DNA from: Bacteroidota bacterium
GTDB taxonomy: Bacteria > Bacteroidota > Bacteroidia > NS11-12g > UBA9320
Reading direction: 5' to 3'
NCBI GenBank assembly: GCA_024638525.1
Contig: JAHEKB010000098.1
Span: 1 to 7,906, forward strand
DNA: 7,906 nucleotides
Position 1 is the stretch's first letter; each line of letters opens with the position of its first letter. Below, piece after piece: positions 1-4,908 of this stretch. The position numbers and the translations under genes were made by a program. A model generated the notes under the pieces. It saw only the letters and a list, made by a program, of their open reading frames with translations. It had not been told where the DNA came from and searched no databases.

Positions 1-2
1 CT

Positions 3-272
3 CCTGAACTTTATATGCAAGTCCAAGACCAGATCATAAATGACAATATCGCATTGAAGAAGATTAGTTTAGACAGTGCCGATTTTAAAACACTATTGAG
101 ACATCCCTATTTGGACTATGAAGAAGTAAAAGCATTATTCAATCTCAGAAATCGCGGGATTCAATGCTATAGTGAAGACGATTTAATTGAAAATTTGATT
201 ATTAGTCCAGAAAAGCTCGATAGATTGTCGCCTTATATAGACTGGACGGTTAAAATATCAGAGTCAAAATAA
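3..272 (+). CDS. Helix-hairpin-helix (ComEA-like) protein, 3' end only
   Basis: C-terminal part of a protein whose start lies before the window; the frame is open from base 3 and ends in TAA. An ATG at 15 gives 85 residues, but the codons before it read PELY in the same frame with no stop, so that ATG is probably internal. The segment from ISLDSADF to LSPYIDW fits a ComEA-type helix-hairpin-helix unit: an I-x-L-x-[ST]-A opening, helix, turn (HPYLD), helix (VKALFNLRNR), then a second small unit ending in SPYIDW. The usual hairpin PGIG is replaced by PYLD, a variant I associate with multi-repeat HhH proteins of Bacteroidota. Such folds bind DNA non-specifically, and ComEA is the DNA receptor in competence. 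Whether this protein acts in uptake cannot be told, because any N-terminal membrane anchor is out of view. It lies 34 bases upstream of the acyl-CoA dehydrogenase gene, which has its own promoter-like box. Confidence 0.75.
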   Translation, partial: PELYMQVQDQIINDNIALKKISLDSADFKTLLRHPYLDYEEVKALFNLRNRGIQCYSEDDLIENLIISPEKLDRLSPYIDWTVKISESK

Positions 273-281
273 TAAATTTGC
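273..281 (+). promoter_or_regulatory. Candidate Bacteroidota -7 promoter box for the acyl-CoA dehydrogenase gene
   Basis: TAAATTTGC directly follows the upstream stop codon and matches the Bacteroidota -7 consensus TAnnTTTG. It ends 25 bases before the ATG at 307. No clear TTG -33 element is visible at the expected 19-21 base spacing (the region there reads GGTTAAAA), so this is either a weak promoter or a chance match. Confidence 0.45.
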
Positions 282-306
282 ACCACCAGAATGCCCTCAA
301 ATAGAA

Positions 307-1446
307 ATGAATTTTAAGGAATCAGAGAGTCAAGCAATGATCCGCCAAATGGCGAGAGATTTTGCTGAAAAATACATTAGACCAAATGTGATGGAATGGG
401 ATGAATCTCAACACTTCCCATTAGATCTATTCCACAGAATGGGAAAACAAGGATTCTTGGGAGTACTAGTTCCAGAACAGTATGGTGGGGCAGGACTGGG
501 ATACCACGAATACGCAGCAGTGATAGATGAAATTTCACAGGTCTGTGGCTCGATCGGTCTTTCAACAGCAGCTCATAATTCGCTTTGCACCGGGCATATC
601 CTGCAGTTTGGCAATGACGGGCAGAAATCAAAGTACTTGCCTAAACTAGCTACGGGCGAATGGATTGGCGCCTGGGGGTTGACAGAACCCAATACAGGTT
701 CCGATGCCCTAAGGATGAAGTGCACGGCAAAAAAGGTTGATGGAGGTTGGGTTATCAGTGGAACCAAGAACTGGATTACTCACGGAATCAGTGGCCATGT
801 AGCTGTTGTTTTGGCAAGAACTGGGGATCTTTTAGACAGCAGAGGAATCAGTGCTTTTGTCGTCGAAAGGGGAACCAAAGGATTTAAAGGAGGCAAGAAG
901 GAAAACAAATTGGGCATGCGGGCTTCTGAAACGGCAGAAATGATTTTTGAAGACTGTTTTGTTCCCGATGAGAATCTCTTAGGCGCAGAAGGGGAGGGTT
1001 TTATTCAAGCGATGAAAGTCCTGGATGGTGGAAGGATTTCAATAGCTGCACTTTCACTTGGAATAGCCAAAGGTGCATTCAAGGCCTCGATAAAATACAG
1101 CAAGGAGAGAGAGCAGTTTGGGAAAGCCATTGCAAACTTTCAAGCCATATCCTTCAAGCTGGCAGATATGGCAACGGAGATAGAGTCCTCAGAATTGCTG
1201 ATCCAGCAGGCTGCTTATCTAAAGAACGCGGGTATGCCAGTAACCAAGGAAAGCGCAATGGCCAAATACTATGCCTCAGAAGTTGCTGTAAAAGCCTCGA
1301 CAGAAGCGGTTCAGATTTTTGGCGGTTACGGATATACCAAAGATTTTCCGGTAGAGAAATTCTACAGGGATTCCAAACTCTGTACCATAGGTGAAGGTAC
1401 CTCCGAGATACAGAAATTGGTGATTTCTCGCCAAATATTGAATTAG
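307..1446 (+). CDS. Acyl-CoA dehydrogenase, short/branched-chain type
   Basis: FAD-dependent acyl-CoA dehydrogenase of 379 residues, normal length for the SCAD/MCAD/isovaleryl family. It oxidises an acyl-CoA to the trans-2-enoyl-CoA and passes electrons to electron-transfer flavoprotein, in fatty-acid beta-oxidation or branched-chain amino-acid breakdown. Visible features: an N-terminal all-helical domain (about 1-120); the FAD/substrate signature GLTEPNTGSD (124-133) and the flavin-contacting NWIT (155-158) in the middle beta domain; REQFGKAI (268-275) at the start of the C-terminal helical domain; the second family signature QIFGGYGY through FYRD (337-356); and IGEGTSEIQ (361-369), in which Glu363 aligns with the catalytic base of MCAD (Glu376). 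The position after the first signature reads ALRM rather than the usual AGxx. The substrate cannot be told from sequence. The start is the first ATG after the upstream gene and the N-terminus aligns normally. No electron-transfer flavoprotein genes are adjacent. It is an independent metabolic gene beside the translation cluster. Confidence 0.93.
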   Translation: MNFKESESQAMIRQMARDFAEKYIRPNVMEWDESQHFPLDLFHRMGKQGFLGVLVPEQYGGAGLGYHEYAAVIDEISQVCGSIGLSTAAHNSLCTGHILQFGNDGQKSKYLPKLATGEWIGAWGLTEPNTGSDALRMKCTAKKVDGGWVISGTKNWITHGISGHVAVVLARTGDLLDSRGISAFVVERGTKGFKGGKKENKLGMRASETAEMIFEDCFVPDENLLGAEGEGFIQAMKVLDGGRISIAALSLGIAKGAFKASIKYSKEREQFGKAIANFQAISFKLADMATEIESSELLIQQAAYLKNAGMPVTKESAMAKYYASEVAVKASTEAVQIFGGYGYTKDFPVEKFYRDSKLCTIGEGTSEIQKLVISRQILN

Positions 1447-1448
1447 AG

Positions 1449-1481
1449 TTTGATTAATACAATACATCATTCTATCTTTGC
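1449..1481 (+). promoter_or_regulatory. Strong Bacteroidota-type promoter for rpsU
   Basis: A TTTG -33 box at 1449-1452 and TATCTTTGC (consensus TAnnTTTG) at 1473-1481 are separated by 20 bases, a near-ideal Bacteroidota housekeeping sigma layout. It begins two bases after the acyl-CoA dehydrogenase stop codon. Transcription should start at about 1485-1487, leaving a leader of only about 10-12 bases before the rpsU ATG. Confidence 0.85.
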
Positions 1482-1496
1482 AACCCTTTAAAGAAA

Positions 1497-1682
1497 ATGC
1501 TGATAATTAATCTCAAAGAGAACGACACTGTCGACAAGGCGCTCAAGAAGTACAAGAAGAAATTCGAGAGAACCGGAGTTATGCGTGAATTGCGCGAAAG
1601 GCAAGCCTACATTAAGCCTTCTATCAAAAGAAGAAAAGAGATCATCAAAGCTCGCTACAAGCAACAGCAGCAGTCCAATTAA
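1497..1682 (+). CDS. rpsU: Small ribosomal subunit protein bS21
   Basis: bS21, 61 residues, highly basic and mostly helical, a component of the 30S platform near the 3' end of 16S rRNA. MLIINLKENDTVDKALKKYK is the typical N-terminus, FERTGVMRELRERQ the conserved centre, and the C-terminus is Lys/Arg-rich ending in a glutamine run. In Flavobacterium, bS21 together with bS18 and bS6 sequesters the anti-Shine-Dalgarno tail of 16S rRNA, which explains leaderless-like initiation in this phylum; the tyrosine reported to contact the tail is Tyr54 as I recall, and Tyr54 is present here (KARY, 51-54). The ATG is the only sensible start. The leader is short and A-rich (AAAGAAA) without a clear Shine-Dalgarno sequence. 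The gene has its own promoter and is followed by a hairpin, so it may be largely monocistronic with some read-through to xerC. Confidence 0.95.
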   Translation: MLIINLKENDTVDKALKKYKKKFERTGVMRELRERQAYIKPSIKRRKEIIKARYKQQQQSN

Positions 1683-1689
1683 ATTTTAG

Positions 1690-1714
1690 TTCATTCTCTT
1701 TCACAGAGAATGAA
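1690..1714 (+). terminator. Perfect 10-bp hairpin after rpsU (terminator or read-through attenuator)
   Basis: TTCATTCTCT (1690-1699) and AGAGAATGAA (1705-1714) are perfect reverse complements around the 5-base loop TTCAC, starting 8 bases after the rpsU stop codon. The tail reads ATTTCATTAAC, with no long T run, so intrinsic termination would be partial. It could instead stabilise the rpsU mRNA 3' end. The right arm also forms part of a second palindrome at 1709-1722. Confidence 0.55.
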
Positions 1715-1737
1715 ATTTCATTAACTTGCTTCTTTCA

Positions 1738-2628
1738 ATGAGAAGGGAGTTTCCTTACAAACATCTTTTTGAAGATTATCTCCAGGCGGTAAGGAACTAT
1801 TCCCAGCATACCAGCCAAGCTTATTTGCGAGATGTGAATCAATTCTTTACTTTCTCTAAGCGAGGAGAGCAGGACATAGATCCTTCTACTATCAATAGCA
1901 AGAGCATAAGGTCATGGGTTAGGGAGCTGGCAAAAAATCAAATCTCTCCAAAGAGCATTCACAGAAAGGTTAGTGCTATAAGAAACTACCTAAAGGCTTT
2001 GAGCAAGCAAGGTATCCAAGACCCCATCAGCTTAGAAGTTCAGTTGCCAAAGATCAAAAAAACCATCCCTTCCTATGTCAAGGTATCGGATATGAATCAA
2101 CTTTTAAATACTATGGAGGCTGAAGCTGAAGATTACCAGTCCTATCGCGATATGACCATCATTTCTACCTTTTATCATCTGGGCGTGAGACGAGCTGAAC
2201 TCATTGGACTGAAGCTTGCGGATGTGGATTATTCCAAGGGAGAAATAAAAGTAATCGGCAAGGGTAATAAGGAAAGATTAATACCGTTTACCAAAGAACT
2301 CGAACAGCAACTAAAGCGTTTGTTGACCTATAAAGAACACAACAATATCCCCGGTGCTTTTTTATTTTCTAAAAAAGACGGGAATGCCTTGAGTGAACGC
2401 TGGGTCTACAGCATGATCAATAAGGCATTGGGCAATACTTATGCAGATAAGAAGAGTCCTCATGTCTTGAGGCATTCTTTCGCCACCCATTTGTTGCAGA
2501 ACGGAGCAGATATCAATGCGATCAAAGAACTACTTGGGCATAGTAGTTTGAGCGCAACACAGTTGTATGCCCATAATGACATTAAACAATTGAAAAAGGT
2601 GTATAAACAAACGCATCCTTTTTCGTAA
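1738..2628 (+). CDS. xerC: Tyrosine recombinase XerC
   Basis: Site-specific tyrosine recombinase of 296 residues counted from the ATG at 1738, the usual size for XerC/XerD. With its partner it resolves chromosome dimers at dif during division. The N-terminal SAM-like core-binding domain (about 5-90) contains FEDYLQAVRNYSQHT. The catalytic domain (about 110-290) has the full active-site set: Arg151 (GVRRAEL), Lys175 (GKGNKER), His242 and Arg245 (PHVLRH), His268 (LLGHSS) and nucleophile Tyr277 (QLYAH). A TTG at 1726 would add four residues (MLLS), but it lies inside a weak promoter-like string and the ATG is preferred. No att sites, excisionase or phage genes are nearby and the gene sits among housekeeping genes, so this is the chromosomal Xer enzyme and not an integron or phage integrase. 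Sequence alone does not firmly separate XerC from XerD; the rpsU-xerC-hpf order supports XerC. Probably cotranscribed with hpf 24 bases downstream. Confidence 0.88.
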   Translation: MRREFPYKHLFEDYLQAVRNYSQHTSQAYLRDVNQFFTFSKRGEQDIDPSTINSKSIRSWVRELAKNQISPKSIHRKVSAIRNYLKALSKQGIQDPISLEVQLPKIKKTIPSYVKVSDMNQLLNTMEAEAEDYQSYRDMTIISTFYHLGVRRAELIGLKLADVDYSKGEIKVIGKGNKERLIPFTKELEQQLKRLLTYKEHNNIPGAFLFSKKDGNALSERWVYSMINKALGNTYADKKSPHVLRHSFATHLLQNGADINAIKELLGHSSLSATQLYAHNDIKQLKKVYKQTHPFS

Positions 2629-2652
2629 ACCAACACCTTAAACTAATAGCGT

Positions 2653-2952
2653 ATGAAGACAGAAATCCAAGCCATCCATTTCAAAGCAGATGCAAAACTC
2701 AGAGATTACATCAGTAAGAAAATTGACAAACTCACCACATTTTATGACGGCATTTTAGATTCTCAGGTTTATCTCAAAGTGCACAATGTTTCAGAAAAAG
2801 AAAATAAGGAAGTGGAGATCAAGATCAACGCTAAGCAGAACAGTTTTGTGAAAAAGGAAGTTGCACGCTCTTTTGAGGCGGCAACTGACCTTGCAGTTGA
2901 AGCACTGAAAAGACAGGTCAAAAGGTTTAAACAAAAGACGGCAGATCACTAG
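2653..2952 (+). CDS. hpf: Ribosome hibernation-promoting factor, short HPF/RaiA family
   Basis: Short HPF/YfiA-type protein of 99 residues. Family members bind the 30S decoding centre in stationary phase, blocking mRNA and tRNA sites and preserving idle ribosomes. It shows the single beta-alpha-beta-beta-beta-alpha domain: strand MKTEIQAIHF, helix DAKLRDYISKKIDKLTTF (13-30), strands DSQVYLKVHN and NKEVEIKINA, and a basic second helix FEAATDLAVEALKRQVKRFK (74-93). The long C-terminal dimerisation domain of Firmicutes-type HPF is absent, so it is either an HPF that needs a partner to form 100S dimers or a RaiA-like protein; sequence alone does not decide. The gap of 24 bases after xerC has no recognisable promoter, so both are likely on one mRNA. 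A hairpin follows the stop codon. Confidence 0.9.
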   Translation: MKTEIQAIHFKADAKLRDYISKKIDKLTTFYDGILDSQVYLKVHNVSEKENKEVEIKINAKQNSFVKKEVARSFEAATDLAVEALKRQVKRFKQKTADH

Positions 2953-2955
2953 AAA

Positions 2956-2981
2956 TTGAAGGCCTATAAAATGGCCTTTAA
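2956..2981 (+). terminator. Hairpin after hpf, possible terminator
   Basis: TTGAAGGCC (2956-2964) pairs with GGCCTTTAA (2973-2981) around the 8-base loop TATAAAAT, giving nine pairs with one G-U. It starts 3 bases after the hpf stop codon. No T run follows directly; a T-rich stretch appears only at about 3019-3038. Placement between hpf and the next promoter fits a transcript end, but efficiency is uncertain. Confidence 0.45.
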
Positions 2982-3043
2982 GCGAGGCTACAAGGGCTTT
3001 TGAGCTATGCCGTCTGAATTTTAATAATTTTCTTTTCCTAAGC

Positions 3044-3075
3044 CTTGAACAAATCAAAAAAAGACTTACTTTTGC
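3044..3075 (+). promoter_or_regulatory. Promoter of the tRNA-tuf-secE-nusG-rplKAJL cluster
   Basis: CTTG (3044-3047) as -33 box and TACTTTTGC (3067-3075, consensus TAnnTTTG) as -7 box are separated by 19 bases, with an A-rich spacer. Transcription would start at about 3079-3081, some 65 bases before the first tRNA. It is the only strong promoter I can find between hpf and the window end, so it probably drives the whole cluster. Internal starts, for example near tuf, are possible. Confidence 0.82.
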
Positions 3076-3083
3076 CCACCTTA

Positions 3084-3121
3084 AAAACGGCGGGGAGAGA
3101 AGTGCGTTTTGTTCTTTGATA
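3084..3121 (+). promoter_or_regulatory. Candidate boxB/boxA-like antitermination leader
   Basis: In the untranslated leader, AAAACG (3084-3089) can pair with CGTTTT (3105-3110) around a purine-rich loop. It is followed at once by TGTTCTTTGATA (3110-3121), which matches 9 of 12 positions of the E. coli rRNA boxA TGCTCTTTAACA. A hairpin directly before boxA is the order seen in rRNA leaders, where NusB-S10 loads with NusA and NusG to let polymerase pass through untranslated structured RNA. A role in reading through four tRNAs is inference. Confidence 0.5.
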
Positions 3122-3145
3122 TAATCCCCTCATTTTAAGAATGTT

Positions 3146-3221
3146 GCCACCTTAGCTCAGCTGGTAGAGCAGCTGATTTGTAATCAGCCGGTCGTTGGTT
3201 CGAGTCCGACAGGTGGCTCCA
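3146..3221 (+). tRNA. tRNA-Thr (anticodon TGT)
   Basis: Complete cloverleaf. Acceptor GCCACCT (3146-3152) pairs fully with AGGTGGC (3211-3217); the D arm contains AGCTCAGCTGGTAGAGC; the anticodon stem GCTGA/TCAGC closes loop TTTGTAA, giving anticodon TGT (reads ACA); the T arm contains GGTTCGAGTCC. The discriminator is T3218 and CCA is encoded at 3219-3221, the only one of the five tRNAs here with it. First of four tRNAs ahead of tuf. Confidence 0.97.
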
Positions 3222-3227
3222 TAGGTT

Positions 3228-3308
3228 GGGGAGATTCCAGAGTGGCCAAATGGGGCAGACTGTAAATCTGTTGCGAAAGCTTCGTAGGTTCGAATCCTGC
3301 TCTCCCCA
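3228..3308 (+). tRNA. tRNA-Tyr (anticodon GTA)
   Basis: Class II tRNA with a long variable arm (around TTGCGAAAGCTTCG). Acceptor GGGGAGA (3228-3234) pairs with TCTCCCC (3301-3307), discriminator A3308. The anticodon stem GCAGA/TCTGT closes loop CTGTAAA, giving anticodon GTA. The T arm has GGTTCGAATCC. CCA is not encoded (CT follows the discriminator). It begins 6 bases after the preceding tRNA-Thr. Confidence 0.97.
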
Positions 3309-3368
3309 CTCTCAGATTGGAGATTCCAATATTCAGGTGTATAGAAGCCTTTGGTTTTTAGCGCGTGA

Positions 3369-3385
3369 GGTTACACAATGTGACC
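3369..3385 (+). other. Small hairpin in the tRNA-Tyr/tRNA-Gly spacer
   Basis: GGTTACA (3369-3375) pairs with TGTGACC (3379-3385) around loop CAA: seven pairs, one of them U-G. It sits in a spacer of about 117 bases with no gene, directly before the heptamer repeat, and could mark a processing point in the tRNA precursor. Confidence 0.4.
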
Positions 3386-3420
3386 ATTTGGGATTTGGAA
3401 TTTGAGATCTGGTATTTAGT
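3386..3420 (+). repeat. Five-copy degenerate 7-base tandem repeat
   Basis: Five consecutive heptamers with no gaps: ATTTGGG (3386), ATTTGGA (3393), ATTTGAG (3400), ATCTGGT (3407), ATTTAGT (3414). The consensus is roughly ATTTGRR. The repeat lies between tRNA-Tyr and tRNA-Gly and ends 5 bases before the latter. It does not code for anything visible. It resembles low-complexity intergenic repeats that I recall from some Bacteroidota genomes. Confidence 0.7.
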
Positions 3421-3425
3421 AATAA

Positions 3426-3498
3426 GCGGGAGTAGCTCAGTTGGTAGAGCGACAGCCTTCCAAGCTGTAGGTCGCGGGTTCGAGCCTCGTCTCCCGCT
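3426..3498 (+). tRNA. tRNA-Gly (anticodon TCC)
   Basis: Acceptor GCGGGAG (3426-3432) pairs fully with CTCCCGC (3491-3497), discriminator T3498. The D arm contains AGCTCAGTTGGTAGAGC; the anticodon stem ACAGC/GCTGT closes loop CTTCCAA, giving anticodon TCC (reads GGA and probably GGG); the T arm has GGTTCGAGCC. CCA is not encoded. A spacer of 97 bases without any gene follows. Confidence 0.97.
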
Positions 3499-3595
3499 CA
3501 AGTCGACAAACTATAAAAAGGGAGTTGATTAATTAAGAGTGAGTGATGAGACTGGACACTGACCAGGTTCTGACCCGAATGCTTCTGTTTAACAA

Positions 3596-3667
3596 GCCGA
3601 CGTAGCTCAGGGGTAGAGCGTTTCCTTGGTAAGGAAGAGGTCGTGGGTTCAATTCCCATCGTTGGCT
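3596..3667 (+). tRNA. tRNA-Thr (anticodon GGT)
   Basis: Acceptor GCCGACG (3596-3602) pairs with CGTTGGC (3660-3666) with one G-U pair; discriminator T3667. The D loop is short (AGCTCAGGGGTAGAGC), giving 72 bases. The anticodon stem TTTCC/GGAAG closes loop TTGGTAA, giving anticodon GGT (reads ACC and ACT). The T arm has GGTTCAATTCC. CCA is not encoded. With the first tRNA-Thr it covers ACA, ACC and ACU. It ends 36 bases before tuf. Confidence 0.96.
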
Positions 3668-3670
3668 CTA

Positions 3671-3693
3671 AATTTATTGTAGTATAATAAATT
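3671..3693 (+). other. Perfect AT-only inverted repeat between tRNA-Thr and tuf
   Basis: AATTTATT (3671-3678) and AATAAATT (3686-3693) are exact reverse complements separated by GTAGTAT. It begins 3 bases after the tRNA and ends 10 bases before the tuf ATG. As RNA it would be a weak A-U hairpin. It may act in tRNA 3'-end processing or in exposing the tuf start, or be a chance product of AT-rich sequence. Confidence 0.45.
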
Positions 3694-3703
3694 AATATTT
3701 ATC

Positions 3704-4891
3704 ATGTCAAAAGCAACATTTGATCGTTCTAAAGAACACGTAAACATCGGTACTATTGGTCACGTTGACCACGGCAAAACCACCTTAACAGCCGCTATTA
3801 GTTCTGTATTAGCCAGTCAAGGATTGGCCGACAAGCAAGATTTCGATACCATCGATTCTGCTCCAGAGGAGAAGGAAAGAGGTATTACCATTAACACTGC
3901 TCACATTGAGTATCAAACAGCAAATCGTCACTACGCCCACGTAGACTGTCCAGGTCACGCGGATTACGTAAAGAACATGGTTACTGGTGCTGCTCAGATG
4001 GACGGTGCGATTTTGGTCGTAGCAGCTACTGATGGTCCTATGCCACAAACTAAAGAACACATCCTACTTGCTCGTCAGGTTGGTGTACCTCGTTTGGTTG
4101 TGTTCATGAACAAAGTGGATATGGTAGACGATGAAGAACTACTAGAACTCGTTGAGATCGAAATTAGAGATCTCCTTGGATTCTATGAATTTGACGCAGA
4201 CAACACTCCTATTATTCAAGGTTCAGCGCTAGGTGCATTGAACGGAGAGCAAAAATGGGTTGATTCTGTAGTTGAATTGATGGCCCAAGTAGACGAGTGG
4301 ATTCCAGTTCCTCCTCGTGTAACAGACCAACCATTTTTGATGCCAGTTGAGGACGTATTCTCAATCACGGGTCGTGGTACGGTTGCAACAGGAAGAATTG
4401 AAAGGGGAATCATCAACGTTGGTGACTCTGTTGACATTATCGGAATGGGAGCTGAGAACTTGAAATCAACTTGTACTGGAGTTGAGATGTTCCGCAAACT
4501 TCTAGATAGAGGTCAGGCAGGTGACAACGCAGGAATCCTATTGAGAGGAATCGAGAAAACAGATATAAGAAGAGGTATGGTAATCGTAGCTCCGGGTTCT
4601 GTTACTCCACACACAAAATTCAAAGCAGAGGTTTACGTATTGTCCAAAGAAGAAGGTGGTCGTCACACTCCATTCTTCAACAAGTACAGACCTCAATTCT
4701 ATTTCAGAACAACTGACGTTACTGGTGAAATCATGCTTCCAGATGGAACTGAAATGGTTATGCCAGGTGATAACGTAAGTATTACGGTAGAGTTGATCAA
4801 TGCTGTAGCGATGGAAAAAGGACTAAAATTCGCTATTAGAGAAGGTGGTAGAACAGTTGGTGCCGGACAGGTTACTGAAATCATAGAATAA
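3704..4891 (+). CDS. tuf: Translation elongation factor Tu
   Basis: EF-Tu, 395 residues, full length. The GTPase delivers aminoacyl-tRNA to the ribosomal A site. Domain 1 (about 1-205) carries all G motifs: GHVDHGKT (19-26), Thr62 in RGIT (switch I), DCPGH (81-85), NKVD (136-139) and SAL (174-176). Domains 2 and 3 follow, with the tRNA-contact segments around GRGTVATGRIERG, GGRHTPFF and the C-terminal GGRTVGAGQV. The codon choice looks optimised, as expected for one of the most abundant cell proteins. The start at 3704 follows an AT-rich leader lacking a Shine-Dalgarno sequence. It is most likely cotranscribed with the four upstream tRNAs, including Thr and Gly tRNAs that EF-Tu itself carries, and with tRNA-Trp and secE downstream. 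A second tuf copy, common in other phyla, cannot be assessed here. Confidence 0.98.
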   Translation: MSKATFDRSKEHVNIGTIGHVDHGKTTLTAAISSVLASQGLADKQDFDTIDSAPEEKERGITINTAHIEYQTANRHYAHVDCPGHADYVKNMVTGAAQMDGAILVVAATDGPMPQTKEHILLARQVGVPRLVVFMNKVDMVDDEELLELVEIEIRDLLGFYEFDADNTPIIQGSALGALNGEQKWVDSVVELMAQVDEWIPVPPRVTDQPFLMPVEDVFSITGRGTVATGRIERGIINVGDSVDIIGMGAENLKSTCTGVEMFRKLLDRGQAGDNAGILLRGIEKTDIRRGMVIVAPGSVTPHTKFKAEVYVLSKEEGGRHTPFFNKYRPQFYFRTTDVTGEIMLPDGTEMVMPGDNVSITVELINAVAMEKGLKFAIREGGRTVGAGQVTEIIE

Positions 4892-4908
4892 TCATATATA
4901 AGGCACAA

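Noticed and set aside
15..17. ATG at 15 as the true start of a complete 85-residue protein
   Set aside because: The frame is open to the window edge with plausible coding sequence before it, and the HhH unit would be an isolated fragment; an incomplete gene is more likely.
1738..2628. Tyrosine recombinase as a sign of a mobile element or integron
   Set aside because: No att sites, cassette repeats, excisionase or cargo genes are present, and the gene lies in a conserved rpsU-xerC-hpf housekeeping order with full Xer motifs.
2791..3057. Minus-strand 88-codon open frame over hpf and its downstream gap
   Set aside because: It is the antisense of hpf, with no recognisable domain, promoter or leader; the downstream part overlaps the tRNA operon promoter.
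3115..3125. TTGATATAAT resembling an E. coli -10 box in the tRNA leader
   Set aside because: The Bacteroidota housekeeping sigma uses TAnnTTTG/TTG boxes, and a much better match is present at 3044-3075; the string overlaps the boxA-like site.
3386..3420. Heptamer array as a CRISPR or iteron-type origin
   Set aside because: Units are only 7 bases with no unique spacers, no cas or replication genes are nearby, and the unit is degenerate.
3309..3425. Riboswitch or T-box in the tRNA-Tyr/tRNA-Gly spacer
   Set aside because: No T-box sequence, specifier stem or known aptamer core is visible; only one small hairpin and the heptamer repeat are present.
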